Both the position numbers and the translations under genes were made by a program. A stretch of 64,000 nt of DNA from Edolisoma coerulescens (Eukaryota > Chordata > Aves > Passeriformes > Campephagidae), in assembly GCA_013397115.1 (NCBI GenBank), contig VWZW01004379.1:412588-476587 (forward strand). Reading direction: 5' to 3'. A model generated the notes under the pieces. The model made no database searches, was not told the DNA's origin, and saw only the letters and a list, made by a program, of their open reading frames with translations. Shown here piece by piece: positions 36,301-45,427 of the stretch (position 1 is the stretch's first letter; every line of letters begins with the position of its first letter).

Positions 36301-39300
36301 ATATTTTTACACCACAGCAGTTGTCCAAACACCAGGAGGCTGTAAATTTCCTCCAAAGTTGGCAACAGAACTGGCCAGACAGGATGGACAGGAAAAGAAT
36401 GAAAGGAAGCGTTTGCTGTTGGTGGGTTTGCGCTTCCACGGGTTGTGCTGCCAGCAGTTAATTCTGCTTTTGTGTAGTGCTGATAATTAAACAATTCCGA
36501 TGTGTTTTCTCTGCAGATGCAGAGGAGTGGGATGGAGGCAGGCTGGGTGAGTGTGCTTTGTTGTCCCCGTTACCCCTTGCTCAGCAGGAGGAAGGCAGCT
36601 CGGATAAGCGACGCCCGAGGCGTGCTGTGGGATGGCAGGAAGCATTTCCAGCTGGCCCAGCCATCCCCTCCACATCTTTTGGGAAAAGGAGCTGCTGGAG
36701 AGCATCCCTGGGAAGTGGGGGTTGGAGGCCACGAGCTTCCACGTGCAGGGAGTGTTCCTGGTGCTGTTCCAATCCTGCTGCAGCTCGGGAACGGGGATAG
36801 CAGGGCTCGGGAAGGCAGCCAGCTGCTGGCTGCTGTTTGCTGCAGCAGGGCCTTCCTTGGCTCTCCCGGCCCAGGAGGGTGTTGGAGTCCCAGGACAGCT
36901 CTGGGACAGCCTTCAGGATCCCTCTTTCCTGGGAGGGAGGGTGGGATGGGAAGCAGCTGATCCTGGCTCTTGGCACAGCGGCTCTGCCGCTCCCCTGCTC
37001 CCAAATCCAGCCCTCAGGACCCAACCTTCGGCCTGAACTGTCAGCTCTGCTGGAATTCCGTCCTCTTGGATTCAGCCAGGAGAATCCAGGCACTTTTAAA
37101 TCATTGTAGGGACAGACACACTGCAGGCGATGTGGTGGTTGCTCCCTGGGAATGCTGTTCCCAGTTTCCATGCCCAGGGCTGAACTTTGTCCTTGGCACC
37201 ACGAGGCTCATCCCAGGATAAATCTTTTTGTAACCCCTGTGAAAATTTCCCGGAGTCTGGCAATTTAGGAGCTGTTGGCAATTTTGTATCCTGGTGTTCA
37301 GCTTCACCCCCAGGCCGTGCAGAGCCTGCAAGGACTCTCAGGAATGTTCTCCTCAGGATTTGCTGAATTTAAGCAAATGAACTTGTGGGGTTGTCCTGGG
37401 TGAATGTGGGAGCAGAAACCCTCTGGACATTGAGATATTTACCCCAACCTCCTTTTTCCTAGAGGAAGAACAGGAGGAGAAGGAATCCCCGCCTCACTGC
37501 AATGAGTCAGGTAAGAACAGATCTCCTGAGGGTTTTTTTATTCCTGGCTCTTTAATTACTTGGCTGTTCATGAGCTCCTCTTCCTCTCTTCCCACCAGGA
37601 GGGAGCTGCTTGTCACCCTGTGAGCACTGCAGGAATGGAAATGTACGTTTGTGAGGGAAAAGCCACCCACTTATTTTGCAGGAGATCATTTGCAAACTGT
37701 ATTTCTACTCTCTCCACATCTTTTTAAAGATAATTTTTTAAAAATCTATTTCCAGGACCAGAAGGAGCAAGTGACCCCCAGGAGACTTGCTGGAGGACAG
37801 TTTATGTATGAATTTTTTTAATATAAAGGGTTTAAGTGTACATTATTCTCATCAAGGTGCTTCAGTCTCTGGTTGAAGTGGGAGAACAGCTCGTTGGCTG
37901 CATCTGGATTTATACTGGAAGGTGCACCCAAATCCTCAAAAATCACAGTGTAGAGCCTGTGCTGCCTCCAGATGCTGATCCAAGACAACTCTTGGGAGGG
38001 TTTTCCAGGATCCTGCTTTGTCTGCTGCAATAATTAACAGCAGGCCCCTTTTTATGTGCTTATTTCAGCCTGGGTGCACGAGGGGTCTTGCCCTGCTTCA
38101 CCCTCCCCTTTTGCACTGCATTTTCCCTTGGATGCAGCCCTGTTCTCCCTCTCTCTGCCTCTCTCTGCCTTGGGATTGTCACTGTGGGATGTCCACGCAG
38201 CCCTTGCTGTTCTCCCCGCTGGCTGTTGGTGTTATCCACGGAAAACGGGGGCTCTGACGCTGAGCCCTTCGCGCGAGAGCAGCTCCTGGTGCAGGGAGTT
38301 TTATGCAAAACGCTCATTTTTACAGCTGTTTTGCACAGGCTGGGTGGGCCCTCACCAGTTTTTACCAGGCCAGTGACAGCTCAGAGCCGGAGACTGGAGC
38401 AGGTTGAGATAAAGCGGGAGGGATTGCTCCGTTATCCCGGCAGCTCCCGCTGTTTTTGCCGAGCGCTGCGTGTCCCTTGCAGGGTGCTGCTGGATGCGGA
38501 GGGCTCCTACCAGTGCAGCGTCACCGGGCTGATTTTCGAGGTGACAGGCGCGGCCAGGATCACGTATTCCCTGTTATCCTGGAGCAAGTACGCCCGGCTG
38601 GTGGAGAAGCCCTGGATCGTGGGCGGGCCGCTGTTCGACGTGCGCTGCGACGCGCCCGGCGCGCTCGGCTCCCTCCAGTTCCCGCACTGCCTCTGCCTGG
38701 GGGGTGAGCGCGGGGCCGGGGAGTGGGCATGGCACGGGGGGGACGCTCTGGAAGTGCTGAGCCCCCGGGATGTCCCTCGCAGATCGCGGCGCCGGCGTGG
38801 CCTTCAAGGTGCTGCACATCAAGGGCGGGGGCGCGGCCATCGAGCCCTCGGCCGAGTTCTCGGCGTCGCACGTCAAGTGGGTGGTGAGCTCGCTGTCCCC
38901 CGTGGGCCCCCTGATCCAGAGCCAGGAGCCCCTGCAGTACCACGGGGCTGTCATCCTCTACAAAGCCATCGATGAGCACCCCTCCCTGTCCTTCTGGGTC
39001 TACGTGGCCACCAACAACGACTCCTTCATAAAGGTACGGCCGGGGCTGGGAGCTGGGCATGGGGAGGGTGGCGAGGGAATCCTGGCCTGGTTTGTGTGGG
39101 AAGGGGACTTAAATCCCATCTCTTTCCACCCCCTGCTATGGGCAGGGACACCTCCCACTGTCCCAGGCTGCTCCAAGCCCCAATGTCCAGCCTGGCCTTG
39201 GGCACTGCCAGGGATCCAGGGGCAGCCACAGCTGCTCTGGGCACCCTGTGCCAGGGCCTCCCCACCCTCACAGGGAACAATTCCTTCCCGATATCCCACC

Positions 39301-42300
39301 AAACCCTCCTCTCTCAGTCTGAAGCCGTTCCCTCTTCTTTCTGTCACTCCATCCCTTGTAAATCATCTCTCTCCAGCTTTTCCATTTCCATTCTTTATCC
39401 TGCTCTCTTCTCCCAAGTAACAAGACAAGGGAACAGCCTCAGGTTGTACCAGAGGAGGTTTAGATTGGATATTAGGGAAATAAATTGGATATTCAGGAAA
39501 AGGGTGGTCCAGCACTGGAACAGGCTGCCCAGCGCAGTGGTGGAGTCCCCAGGGAAAATTTGGGAATTTGGGAAAGCAGCTGACAAGGAATTCATCCGGG
39601 TGCCACCAACTTTCCTGCTGCCAAGGATCATGTCAGAAATAAGCTCAGAGGAGAACAGAGTCTGTCTGTAGGGAAAAGAGAGGCCATGGAACTAACCCTG
39701 GATAAAATCACAGCTCTAGAAAATTCCTTGCATTGCCCTGCAATGGGTTATAATAAGGAAATTGGGTTTGTGGGATCATTCAGGAACTCTGGCAGGAGCA
39801 GGACTTGAATTTGCCCTATTCCAGTGAGGACAGTGACAAAAACCTGCCTTTTGTTGGGCTTGCAAACTCTCTTATCTCATTTCACCCCCGTGGCAGAACA
39901 GCTGGAGAGGTTTAGTGATGCTTTTTGAGTGTGGTGGTTATTCCACAGCTTTCTGGGAAGTTTGTGGAACAGGTCATGGCTGTTCTGTAAAGCTGGGGCC
40001 AGTGAACAGCCCAGGGAGCCACGTGAACTCAGGTTTTAAATGTTAATTCATTTACTGGAATGAGTAACCTTGAAATTGTAACCTTGAAATGGTGTTTTTT
40101 AAATTTTAGGATATCTCAAAAGCTGTAAAGCACTCAAATAAGAAATTTGTTAAAATTGACAAGCCCCCTGTGTGCCAAAAATTACTGCAGGAAGGAAAGA
40201 AGTACAGACTGATCTGTGAGCCAGAAGCTGAAATAACTCCTGAGGTGAGTCCCTCACACAGCCCTCACTTCCTGCACTGCAGCTTCCCTGGAAATGTGGC
40301 ACCAAAAGGAACCATTTGCCTCTAAAATTTTGGGATGAAATCCTGATGCTGAAGTCAACAGCAAAACTGTGGGGAGATTGGAGTTAGGCTGGGATCTGTC
40401 CCAACAGCCAGATGGCTTCTCTTTAGGTTATTTTAGAGAAATATTTTATTTTTGACACATTTCTGTTGTGCAGGAGATTGAATTTGTTGATGGATCTCTC
40501 TTGAAGCTGAAGAGTTACTTTGAAGTGTATTTGGAGAAGCCTGATGACTTCACCATGTCCCTGGTGGAGCAGGACTCGGATGAGACCGTCTGGAAAGCCA
40601 AACTCCGAGAGAGTGAGTCCTTGGGAACCAGGGAGTGGGCTGGGCTGGGCTGGGATTTAAGGTCCTTAAATCCCATTCCATTCCACTGGGGGAAGGGACA
40701 CCTTCCACCATCCCAGGCTGCTCCAAGCCCCAATGTCCAGCCTGGCTTTGGACACTGCCAGGGATCCAGGGGCAGCCACAGCTTCTCTGGGAATTCCATC
40801 CCAGCCCCTCCCCACCCTCGCACCCAATATCCCATCCAGCCCTGCCCTCTGGCAGTGGGAAGCCATTCCCTGTGTCCTGTCCCTCCTTTCCTTGTCAGTT
40901 GTCTCTCTCCATCTTTCCTGTAGCTCCCTCAGGCACTGGAAGGTCCCAGCTGGGTCACCCCAAAGCTTCTCCAGGCTGAACAATCCCAACTCTCCTAGCC
41001 TTTCCTCCCAGCAGAGCTTTTTTTTGGAAGGGACATTAAAGACCGTTTGGTTCCAACCCCCCTGCACATTATTCCCTATTATAATATATTATCCCATATA
41101 TTATCCCTAGAATTGTATAATATAATATAAAATTCCATATTTTGCATAATAACTTGCAATCTCCCTGGCCTGTTTGGGCCTGCTGCAGCACGTTGAATAA
41201 AAGGGGGAAAATCTCATTCTATCAAACCTCAGGGGTTGGGATCCACCCAGCAGCTTCGCTTTGTGCCTGGGAATTCCTGGAGGTGGGGCCCAGCACTGGG
41301 AATTCCTCCCTCACGTTTGTCCCCTCTGGCCTTTCCCAGGGGATTGGATCCATTATGACCAGAACAAGAATGAGCAGAAGAGGAGCACGGCCAGTGAGTG
41401 ACTTTGCAGAGAACTTGGGGTTGGGGGGTTTGTTCCTTGTGCCCCTCCCTGGCTCTGGGGAGAGGTGACACGGGTGACAGCACCTCTGACCCCTTCCCAG
41501 GCGTGAAGAAGAGGAAGCCAGCCCTCAGCGCCCTGGAGGAAGAGGGGCTCCACAGCAAAAAGCAGAGGACTGGCAGCACTGCAGGTGGGGCCTCGCCATG
41601 GCCTTGGAAAGAGCCTGGTTGGGGTTGTTTTGTGTGCTGGGATTGAAACTGAGCTCACTTCTTTAAAGATTTTTCCCTGTGGAATAATCCAGGCTTGGGG
41701 AAGAGCAGCTGGAAAGGTGCCTGCTGGAAAAGGAGCTGGGGGCGGTGGTTGGCAGTGGCTGGACTTGAGCCAGGGGTGGCCGAGGAGGTCCCAGCAGTGG
41801 CCACAGGCCCAGGGCAGTGCCCTTCCCCTGTGCTGGCACTGCTGAGGCTCCTCCAGCCCCAGGGCAGTTTTGGGCCCCTCACAAGGACATGGAGGGGCTG
41901 GAGCGTGTGCAGGGCAGGGAATGGGGCTGGAGCTGCTGAGGGAGCTGGGAAAGGGGCTCAGCCTGGAGAAAAGGAGGCTCAGGGGGGCCCTTGTGGCTCT
42001 GCACAAGTCCCTGACAGGAGGGGGCAGCCGGGGGGGTCGGGCTCTGCTCCCAGGGAACAGGGACAGGAGGAGAGGGAATGGCCTCAGGCTGGGCCAGGGG
42101 AGGCTCAGGGTGGATATTGAGGAAAATCCCATGTTTTTCAGATGGAATGGGCACAAAAAGCTTGACAGACCAACAGCTGCTGGTGGTCGCCAAGCTCCTG
42201 GACCGGCGCTGGCGGGAGATCGCCATCGAGTGTCTCCAGATGGAGATGAAGGACATCGAGGACATCCGGGCCATGGAGGAGGAGGTGCTGATGCAGAAAT

Positions 42301-42598
42301 TCCTGGTGCTGAGGAAGTGGAGAGACAGGGAGCAGGGCAATGGATCTGCAGAGGCTCTGCAGAGAAGCCTCGGGGAAAAAGCAACCTACGAGATCCTGCA
42401 GGCGCTGCAAGGTATCAGCTCCCTGGTTACTGAGTCCATCCCTGTCTCAGCTGGACTTTGGGAATTCCCATCAGGGAATTTACAAATCCCCAATGTGTGG
42501 TTTATTATGGAGGTCAAAATTGTCTCCCTTCCGCTCTCAGCAGTGACTTTATGTTTTGTGGTGTTTTGTCCTTCCCTTCAGAAATGAGTATAAAATGA
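33396..42598 (+). CDS. FIIND (ZU5-UPA) plus death-domain protein, NLRP1/CARD8-like, 502 aa
   Basis: Sixteen exons join in phase: 33396-33424, 35184-35215, 35443-35496, 36013-36063, 36517-36546, 37463-37510, 37599-37642, 37756-37805, 38483-38703, 38783-39033, 40110-40244, 40474-40612, 41340-41393, 41501-41584, 42142-42411 and 42582-42598. Start MSGPAQEPDSGAESLSSDEK follows a CpG-island promoter. Residues 1-112 are acidic and Ser/Glu-rich; 113-361 form a FIIND; 362-407 are a basic, NLS-like linker (VKKRKP; SKKQR); 408-497 form a death domain. In NLRP1, CARD8 and PIDD1 such modules self-cleave between ZU5 and UPA, leaving a non-covalent C-terminal death-fold fragment that signals when released. 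There is no NACHT, LRR, PYD or CARD. I know of no gene of this architecture at the mammalian locus and give no symbol. It could be the avian remnant or cousin of the NLRP1/CARD8 family, or a PIDD1-related gene. Exon structure is well supported; function is inferred. Confidence 0.85.
33431..33510. repeat. 14-bp minisatellite (GGGGATGGGCTCCC)x5 at the exon 1 donor
   Basis: Five perfect 14-bp units at 33431-33500 plus a partial unit begin six bases after the exon-1/intron-1 boundary. The G-runs could support G-quadruplexes on the non-template strand. Confidence 0.9.
33615..33726. other. Assembly gap (112 N) in intron 1 of the FIIND-DD gene
   Basis: Run of N inside the GC-rich first intron. A small exon could be hidden, although exon 1 and exon 2 join in frame without one. 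Confidence 0.99.
37599..37642 (+). CDS. Cys-rich exon 7 of the FIIND-DD gene
   Basis: This 44-nt exon encodes GGSCLSPCEHCRNGN; with the end of exon 6 (PPHCNES) it makes a Cys/His cluster of C-x6-C-x3-C-x2-C type with two His. It could be a small metal site or chance. Donor GTACGT and acceptor CCACCAG are good, and the phase closes from 1 to 0. Confidence 0.6.
38483..40612 (+). CDS. FIIND-encoding exons 9-12 with conserved autoproteolysis residues
   Basis: Exon 9 gives the ZU5 half (EGSYQCSVTGLIFEVTG; KPWIVGGPLFDV; SLQFPHCLCLG). Exon 10 holds the ZU5/UPA junction: His198 in VLHIKGGG and Ser225 in SSLSPVGPLI. Exons 11-12 give the rest of UPA (KKFVKIDKPPVCQKLL; KLKSYFEVYLEK; DETVWKAKL). In human NLRP1 the catalytic His1186 and cleavage Ser1213 are 27 residues apart (recalled from the literature); here they are also exactly 27 apart. 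The residue before the Ser is Leu, not the usual Phe. CR1 copies sit in introns 10 and 12. Confidence 0.85.
39075..39412 (-). mobile_element. CR1 LINE 3' portion in intron 10
   Basis: gggcagggacacctcccact, caggctgctccaagccccaa and ccctgtgccagggcctcccc are antisense CR1 3' sequence; the match continues into the Cys/Thr-rich part near 39,390. Confidence 0.9.
39418..39575 (+). mobile_element. CR1 LINE fragment (second subfamily) in intron 10
   Basis: acaagacaagggaacagcct, aggaggtttagattggatat and caggctgcccagcgcagtgg are the sense 3' UTR of another CR1 group. It abuts the previous element in opposite orientation. Confidence 0.85.
40645..41066 (-). mobile_element. CR1 LINE fragments in intron 12
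   Basis: ccttccaccatcccaggctg, cagggatccaggggcagcca and cagctgggtcaccccaaagc are antisense CR1. A short second piece at 41,030-41,065 (gggacattaaagaccgtttg) is a separate CR1 3' end. An AT-rich stretch follows. Confidence 0.85.
41750..42128 (+). mobile_element. CR1 LINE abutting the death-domain exon
   Basis: acatggaggggctggagcgt, gggctcagcctggagaaaag and gggtggatattgaggaaaat follow the CR1 consensus in sense. The match stops at about 42,128, only 13 bases before exon 15, whose acceptor is catgtttttcag. Confidence 0.9.
42142..42598 (+). CDS. Death-domain exon 15 and short terminal exon 16
   Basis: Exon 15 (42142-42411) encodes a complete death domain as one module. Visible hallmarks are SLTDQQLLVVAKLLDRRW with the conserved helix-2 Trp, then EIAIECLQMEMKDIEDIR, then LVLRKWRDREQGNGSAEALQ with the helix-5 Trp and an acidic/basic charge pattern. 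It is preceded by linker exons 13-14 with two basic clusters. Exon 16 (42582-42598) adds EMSIK and TGA. The WREIA and LRKWRDRE signatures favour a death domain over a CARD. Confidence 0.85.
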
Positions 42599-42844
42599 AG
42601 AATATTTTTGCCCTGAGTGTGGAGAGCACTCCCAGCATGACCTGGGTGTCCAAACCAGTTCCTGAGATTCCCTGGAAGTCCCAAGAGGAGATGTTTGGGT
42701 CTTTATTTCAGGAATGGTTAATGAAGACCTTCCCTGCTGGATGACTTGGGGGTTCCATCCCGTGTGGGGATTTCCCGTGGGAGCTCCCCCTCCTTTCTGT
42801 GGAGTTCTTGTTTTCCATTCACCTTCTGCAAATCCAAATTATTC

Positions 42845-42945
42845 AGGGAGCTGGGAATTATCCCTGCCCACTGCAGGGGTTGGAATTAGATGACCTTTAA
42901 GGTCCATTCCAACCCAAACCATTCCATGATTCTATGAACTGAGCC
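42845..42945 (+). mobile_element. CR1 LINE 3' end in 3' UTR
   Basis: ttggaattagatgaccttta, then ttccaacccaaaccattcca, ends in tgattctatgaa. A complete CR1 terminus in sense. Confidence 0.9.
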
Positions 42946-43029
42946 AGCCAAGAGGAATTGTCCTCAAAAATTAAATGTGGGGGGTTTTTGCAACAGCAAA
43001 ACTTTGTTCTTTCCTAATTCTTTAACTCA

Positions 43030-43262
43030 GGACAAGAGGAAATGTGGGACATAACTCCTCAGGTTGTGCCTGGGGAGGTTTAGATTGGATATTGGGAAAG
43101 GGCTGTCCAGGCCTGGCACAGTCACCACCCTGCAGGGTTTGATCAGAGGTGGGGATGTGGCACTTGGGGACGTGGGGCAGTGGTGGCCTTGGGGGTGCTG
43201 GGGAATGGTTGGACTGGATGGTCTGAGAGGGCTTTTCCAACCTAATTCCATGACTAATTCTC
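43030..43262 (+). mobile_element. CR1 LINE 3' portion in 3' UTR
   Basis: acaagaggaaatgtgggaca, ggaggtttagattggatatt and ggatgtggcacttggggacg; ends aacctaattccatgactaat. Sense orientation. Confidence 0.9.
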
Positions 43263-44512
43263 CCTGGGACCAACCTGGCTGGAAAAGGTGGAGAGCTCTC
43301 CCTTCCAGACTCTGTGCCACAGCCTCGGGGGGGTTTAATACAGTTATTTTTCAGCTTGAGTATTTTAAAATTAAATTTCTTTCTCAGTTTGAGTCTTGCT
43401 GGAACTCCCAGAGATCCCATAATCCGTGTGTGTTTTTTCCTTCCCTCAGGTTTCTTGGCTCAGAGCTGAGCCAGCTGAAAGAGGAGGAAGAAGAACAGGG
43501 AGCTTCCCAATCCAACCATTCCGCTCCTCTGGGATCCTGTTGGGATTCAGGAAGGTTCAGGGCACCACCACTCAGCGGGAAGCTCAGGCAGGACCCTCCA
43601 GAGAAACAGGAATGGAATTTTGTGTGGATAGAAGCCACTTCCAAGACTTTCAGGAGAGGTGGATCCCGGAATTCTGGGCTTCACCCACAGGGAAAGCCAC
43701 TCCGGAAAGACACAAACACTGGAAGAAACCAGTTTATCTTTTTCATCAGCTGGGAAAGGTTTATATATCCATCAGGGAAAAATGGGGAGAAAAATCCCCC
43801 TGGAAACTTTCATCCCCTTCCAAAAAACATGGAACTGCCAGAATCGTGAGGTGCATCGGATTTCTCATGAATCAGGGAAGAATTATCCTAAACTTGCCAC
43901 AAATTCCTTTGGATAATCATTGTATATATAGAATTATTATAGAACTGTACATTCAGTCTTTGTTAAGCTGTGCTTCTGTTCCCTAAAATTCCCAAAGACA
44001 GGAACACCACTCTGAACTCCAGGCAGCTCGGAATTTCCCCCGGAATTTCTTCTCCCCTCTTTTCTGTATAGTTGGTCTCCATTTTTTTACAGTGTATAAT
44101 TCTTTTTTGTATGAGGAACTTTTTCTACTTCTTTTTTTACTTGGTTTGTCTGAACTTGAACAGAATCGAGGTGCTGAAAATGGGAGCAGCCCAAATCCCT
44201 GTGCTACAGGATCGGAAAAAAATTGGGAAAAATGGTATTTGCAGAAGAGAGGAGGGACCAGATCCAGGATTGTCTTGTTTTTAAGGCCGTGGGATACTTG
44301 GGATCATCTTCCTCTGTGTATGTTTGGGAAAGGAAAACATACTTTTAAAAAATAAGGATTAAACAGGAAAAGTTTTCATTATTTCCACCTGAATTTTGAT
44401 TTTTTTGTTTTAGTTGGATGAAGTGTGGGGAAGTTGTTGATGTCCTGGGAAGAGGTGGAGGATGGAAGTTGCTCCTCCGCATCTGGAAAAGCTGGAGGTG
44501 CCACCAGAGGGG

Positions 44513-44615
44513 TTTTTTGGGATGGAAGGGACCCTAAATCTCATCCCATCCCAATCCCTGCCATGGGCAGGGACACCTTCCCTATCCCAAGTTATTCCAA
44601 GCCCCATCCAACCCA
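44513..44615 (-). mobile_element. CR1 LINE 3' end between the FIIND-DD gene and IL12A
   Basis: gggatggaagggaccctaaa and ccatgggcagggacaccttc are antisense CR1. It occupies most of the ~380 bases separating the two predicted transcript ends. Confidence 0.85.
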
Positions 44616-44760
44616 GTCCAAGTGGGATACTTGGATTTTAAAATACACCAATTACAGGGATGTGCCTTCCCATGCCAGCAATATCCAAAGTATTCCAAGG
44701 GATTCCCGCTGGATCCCAAAGGACAAAAAAAATCACCGTGATTTTGGAGCCAAGTTTGAT

Positions 44761-45427
44761 TTTATTAGGCAATAAATAGAATAAATAGGGAATATAATCA
44801 TAAATAAATCAGGGATAGAATGGAATATCATAAATAAATCATGGAATATTGTCATAAATAAATCAGGGAATATCATAAATCATGGAATAGAATGGAACAT
44901 AATAAATAAATCAAGGAATATCATCATAAAAAACAGGGAATAGAATGGAATATAATAAATCAAGGAATATCATAAAAAAATCAGGGATAGAATGGGATAT
45001 CATAAATAAATCATGGAATATCATCATAAATAAATCATGGAATAGAATAGAATATCATCATAAATAAATTAGGGATTAGAATGGAATATCCTTATAAATA
45101 AATCGGGGAATATCATCATAAATAAATCATGGGATAGAATATCCTGAGTTGGAAGGGACCCCCAAGGAAATGGATTATCATAAATAGGTCTCAATCCCTG
45201 AGAAATCAGCGGGATAAATACGGATAAATTAGAGTTAGGAACGTTTTGGTGCTCGGATGTACCTTAAACACCAAAAATCTGAGAATCTAACACGGTTTCA
45301 AAGGCCCAGCTCCCTAAAAACGATCTGTGGGAACTGTGTGCAATTCGGGATTCCTCTGGAGGCCGGCGGGTGTGGATCCCGCTGTGTTTCCTGCAGGATC
45401 TCCTTGGGATCAGGTGGATTCCGGGGT
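44761..45427 (-). other. IL12A: IL12A 3' UTR with poly(A) signal and AT-rich tandem repeat
   Basis: On the minus strand, 667 bases separate the stop codon from an AATAAA at 44766-44761, which is followed by a T/GT-rich stretch. Most of the UTR is an imperfect tandem repeat (44,768-45,175). Its minus-strand copies repeatedly contain TTATTTA and ATTTATTTA words like AU-rich mRNA decay elements. Confidence 0.6.
44768..45175. repeat. AT-rich tandem repeat (aaataaatcagggaatatcatcat type)
   Basis: Words cataaataaatcatggaata, tagaatggaatatcataa and cagggaatatcatcataa alternate about a dozen times with an irregular 25-60 base period. A short CR1-like piece (gagttggaagggacccccaa) interrupts it near 45,150. 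Confidence 0.85.

Larger units (their letters stand above)
42599..44385 (+). other. 3' UTR of the FIIND-DD gene
   Basis: No in-frame continuation exists after TGA. The region contains two CR1 insertions (42,845-43,260). There is no AATAAA; the variant ATTAAA at 44358-44363, followed by a T/GT-rich stretch (44,397-44,415), is the best poly(A) candidate. A possible alternative acceptor at 43449 is discussed in the findings. Confidence 0.55.

Noticed and set aside
41353..42384. 343-codon minus-strand ORF
   Set aside because: It is the complement of a CR1 copy and of FIIND-DD exons 14-15. No family resemblance.
42142..42411. CARD as the C-terminal domain of the FIIND gene
   Set aside because: The conserved Trp in RRWREIA and the LRKWRDRE helix fit a death domain. 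CARDs lack this pattern. Final choice needs a profile search.
33396..42598. Calling the gene NLRP1, CARD8 or PIDD1
   Set aside because: No NACHT, LRR, CARD or second ZU5 is present, and the locus does not match theirs. Family resemblance alone does not justify a symbol.
43064..43849. 261-codon + ORF downstream of the death-domain exon
   Set aside because: Its first third is CR1 sequence and the frame does not connect with exon 15. It is treated as 3' UTR.
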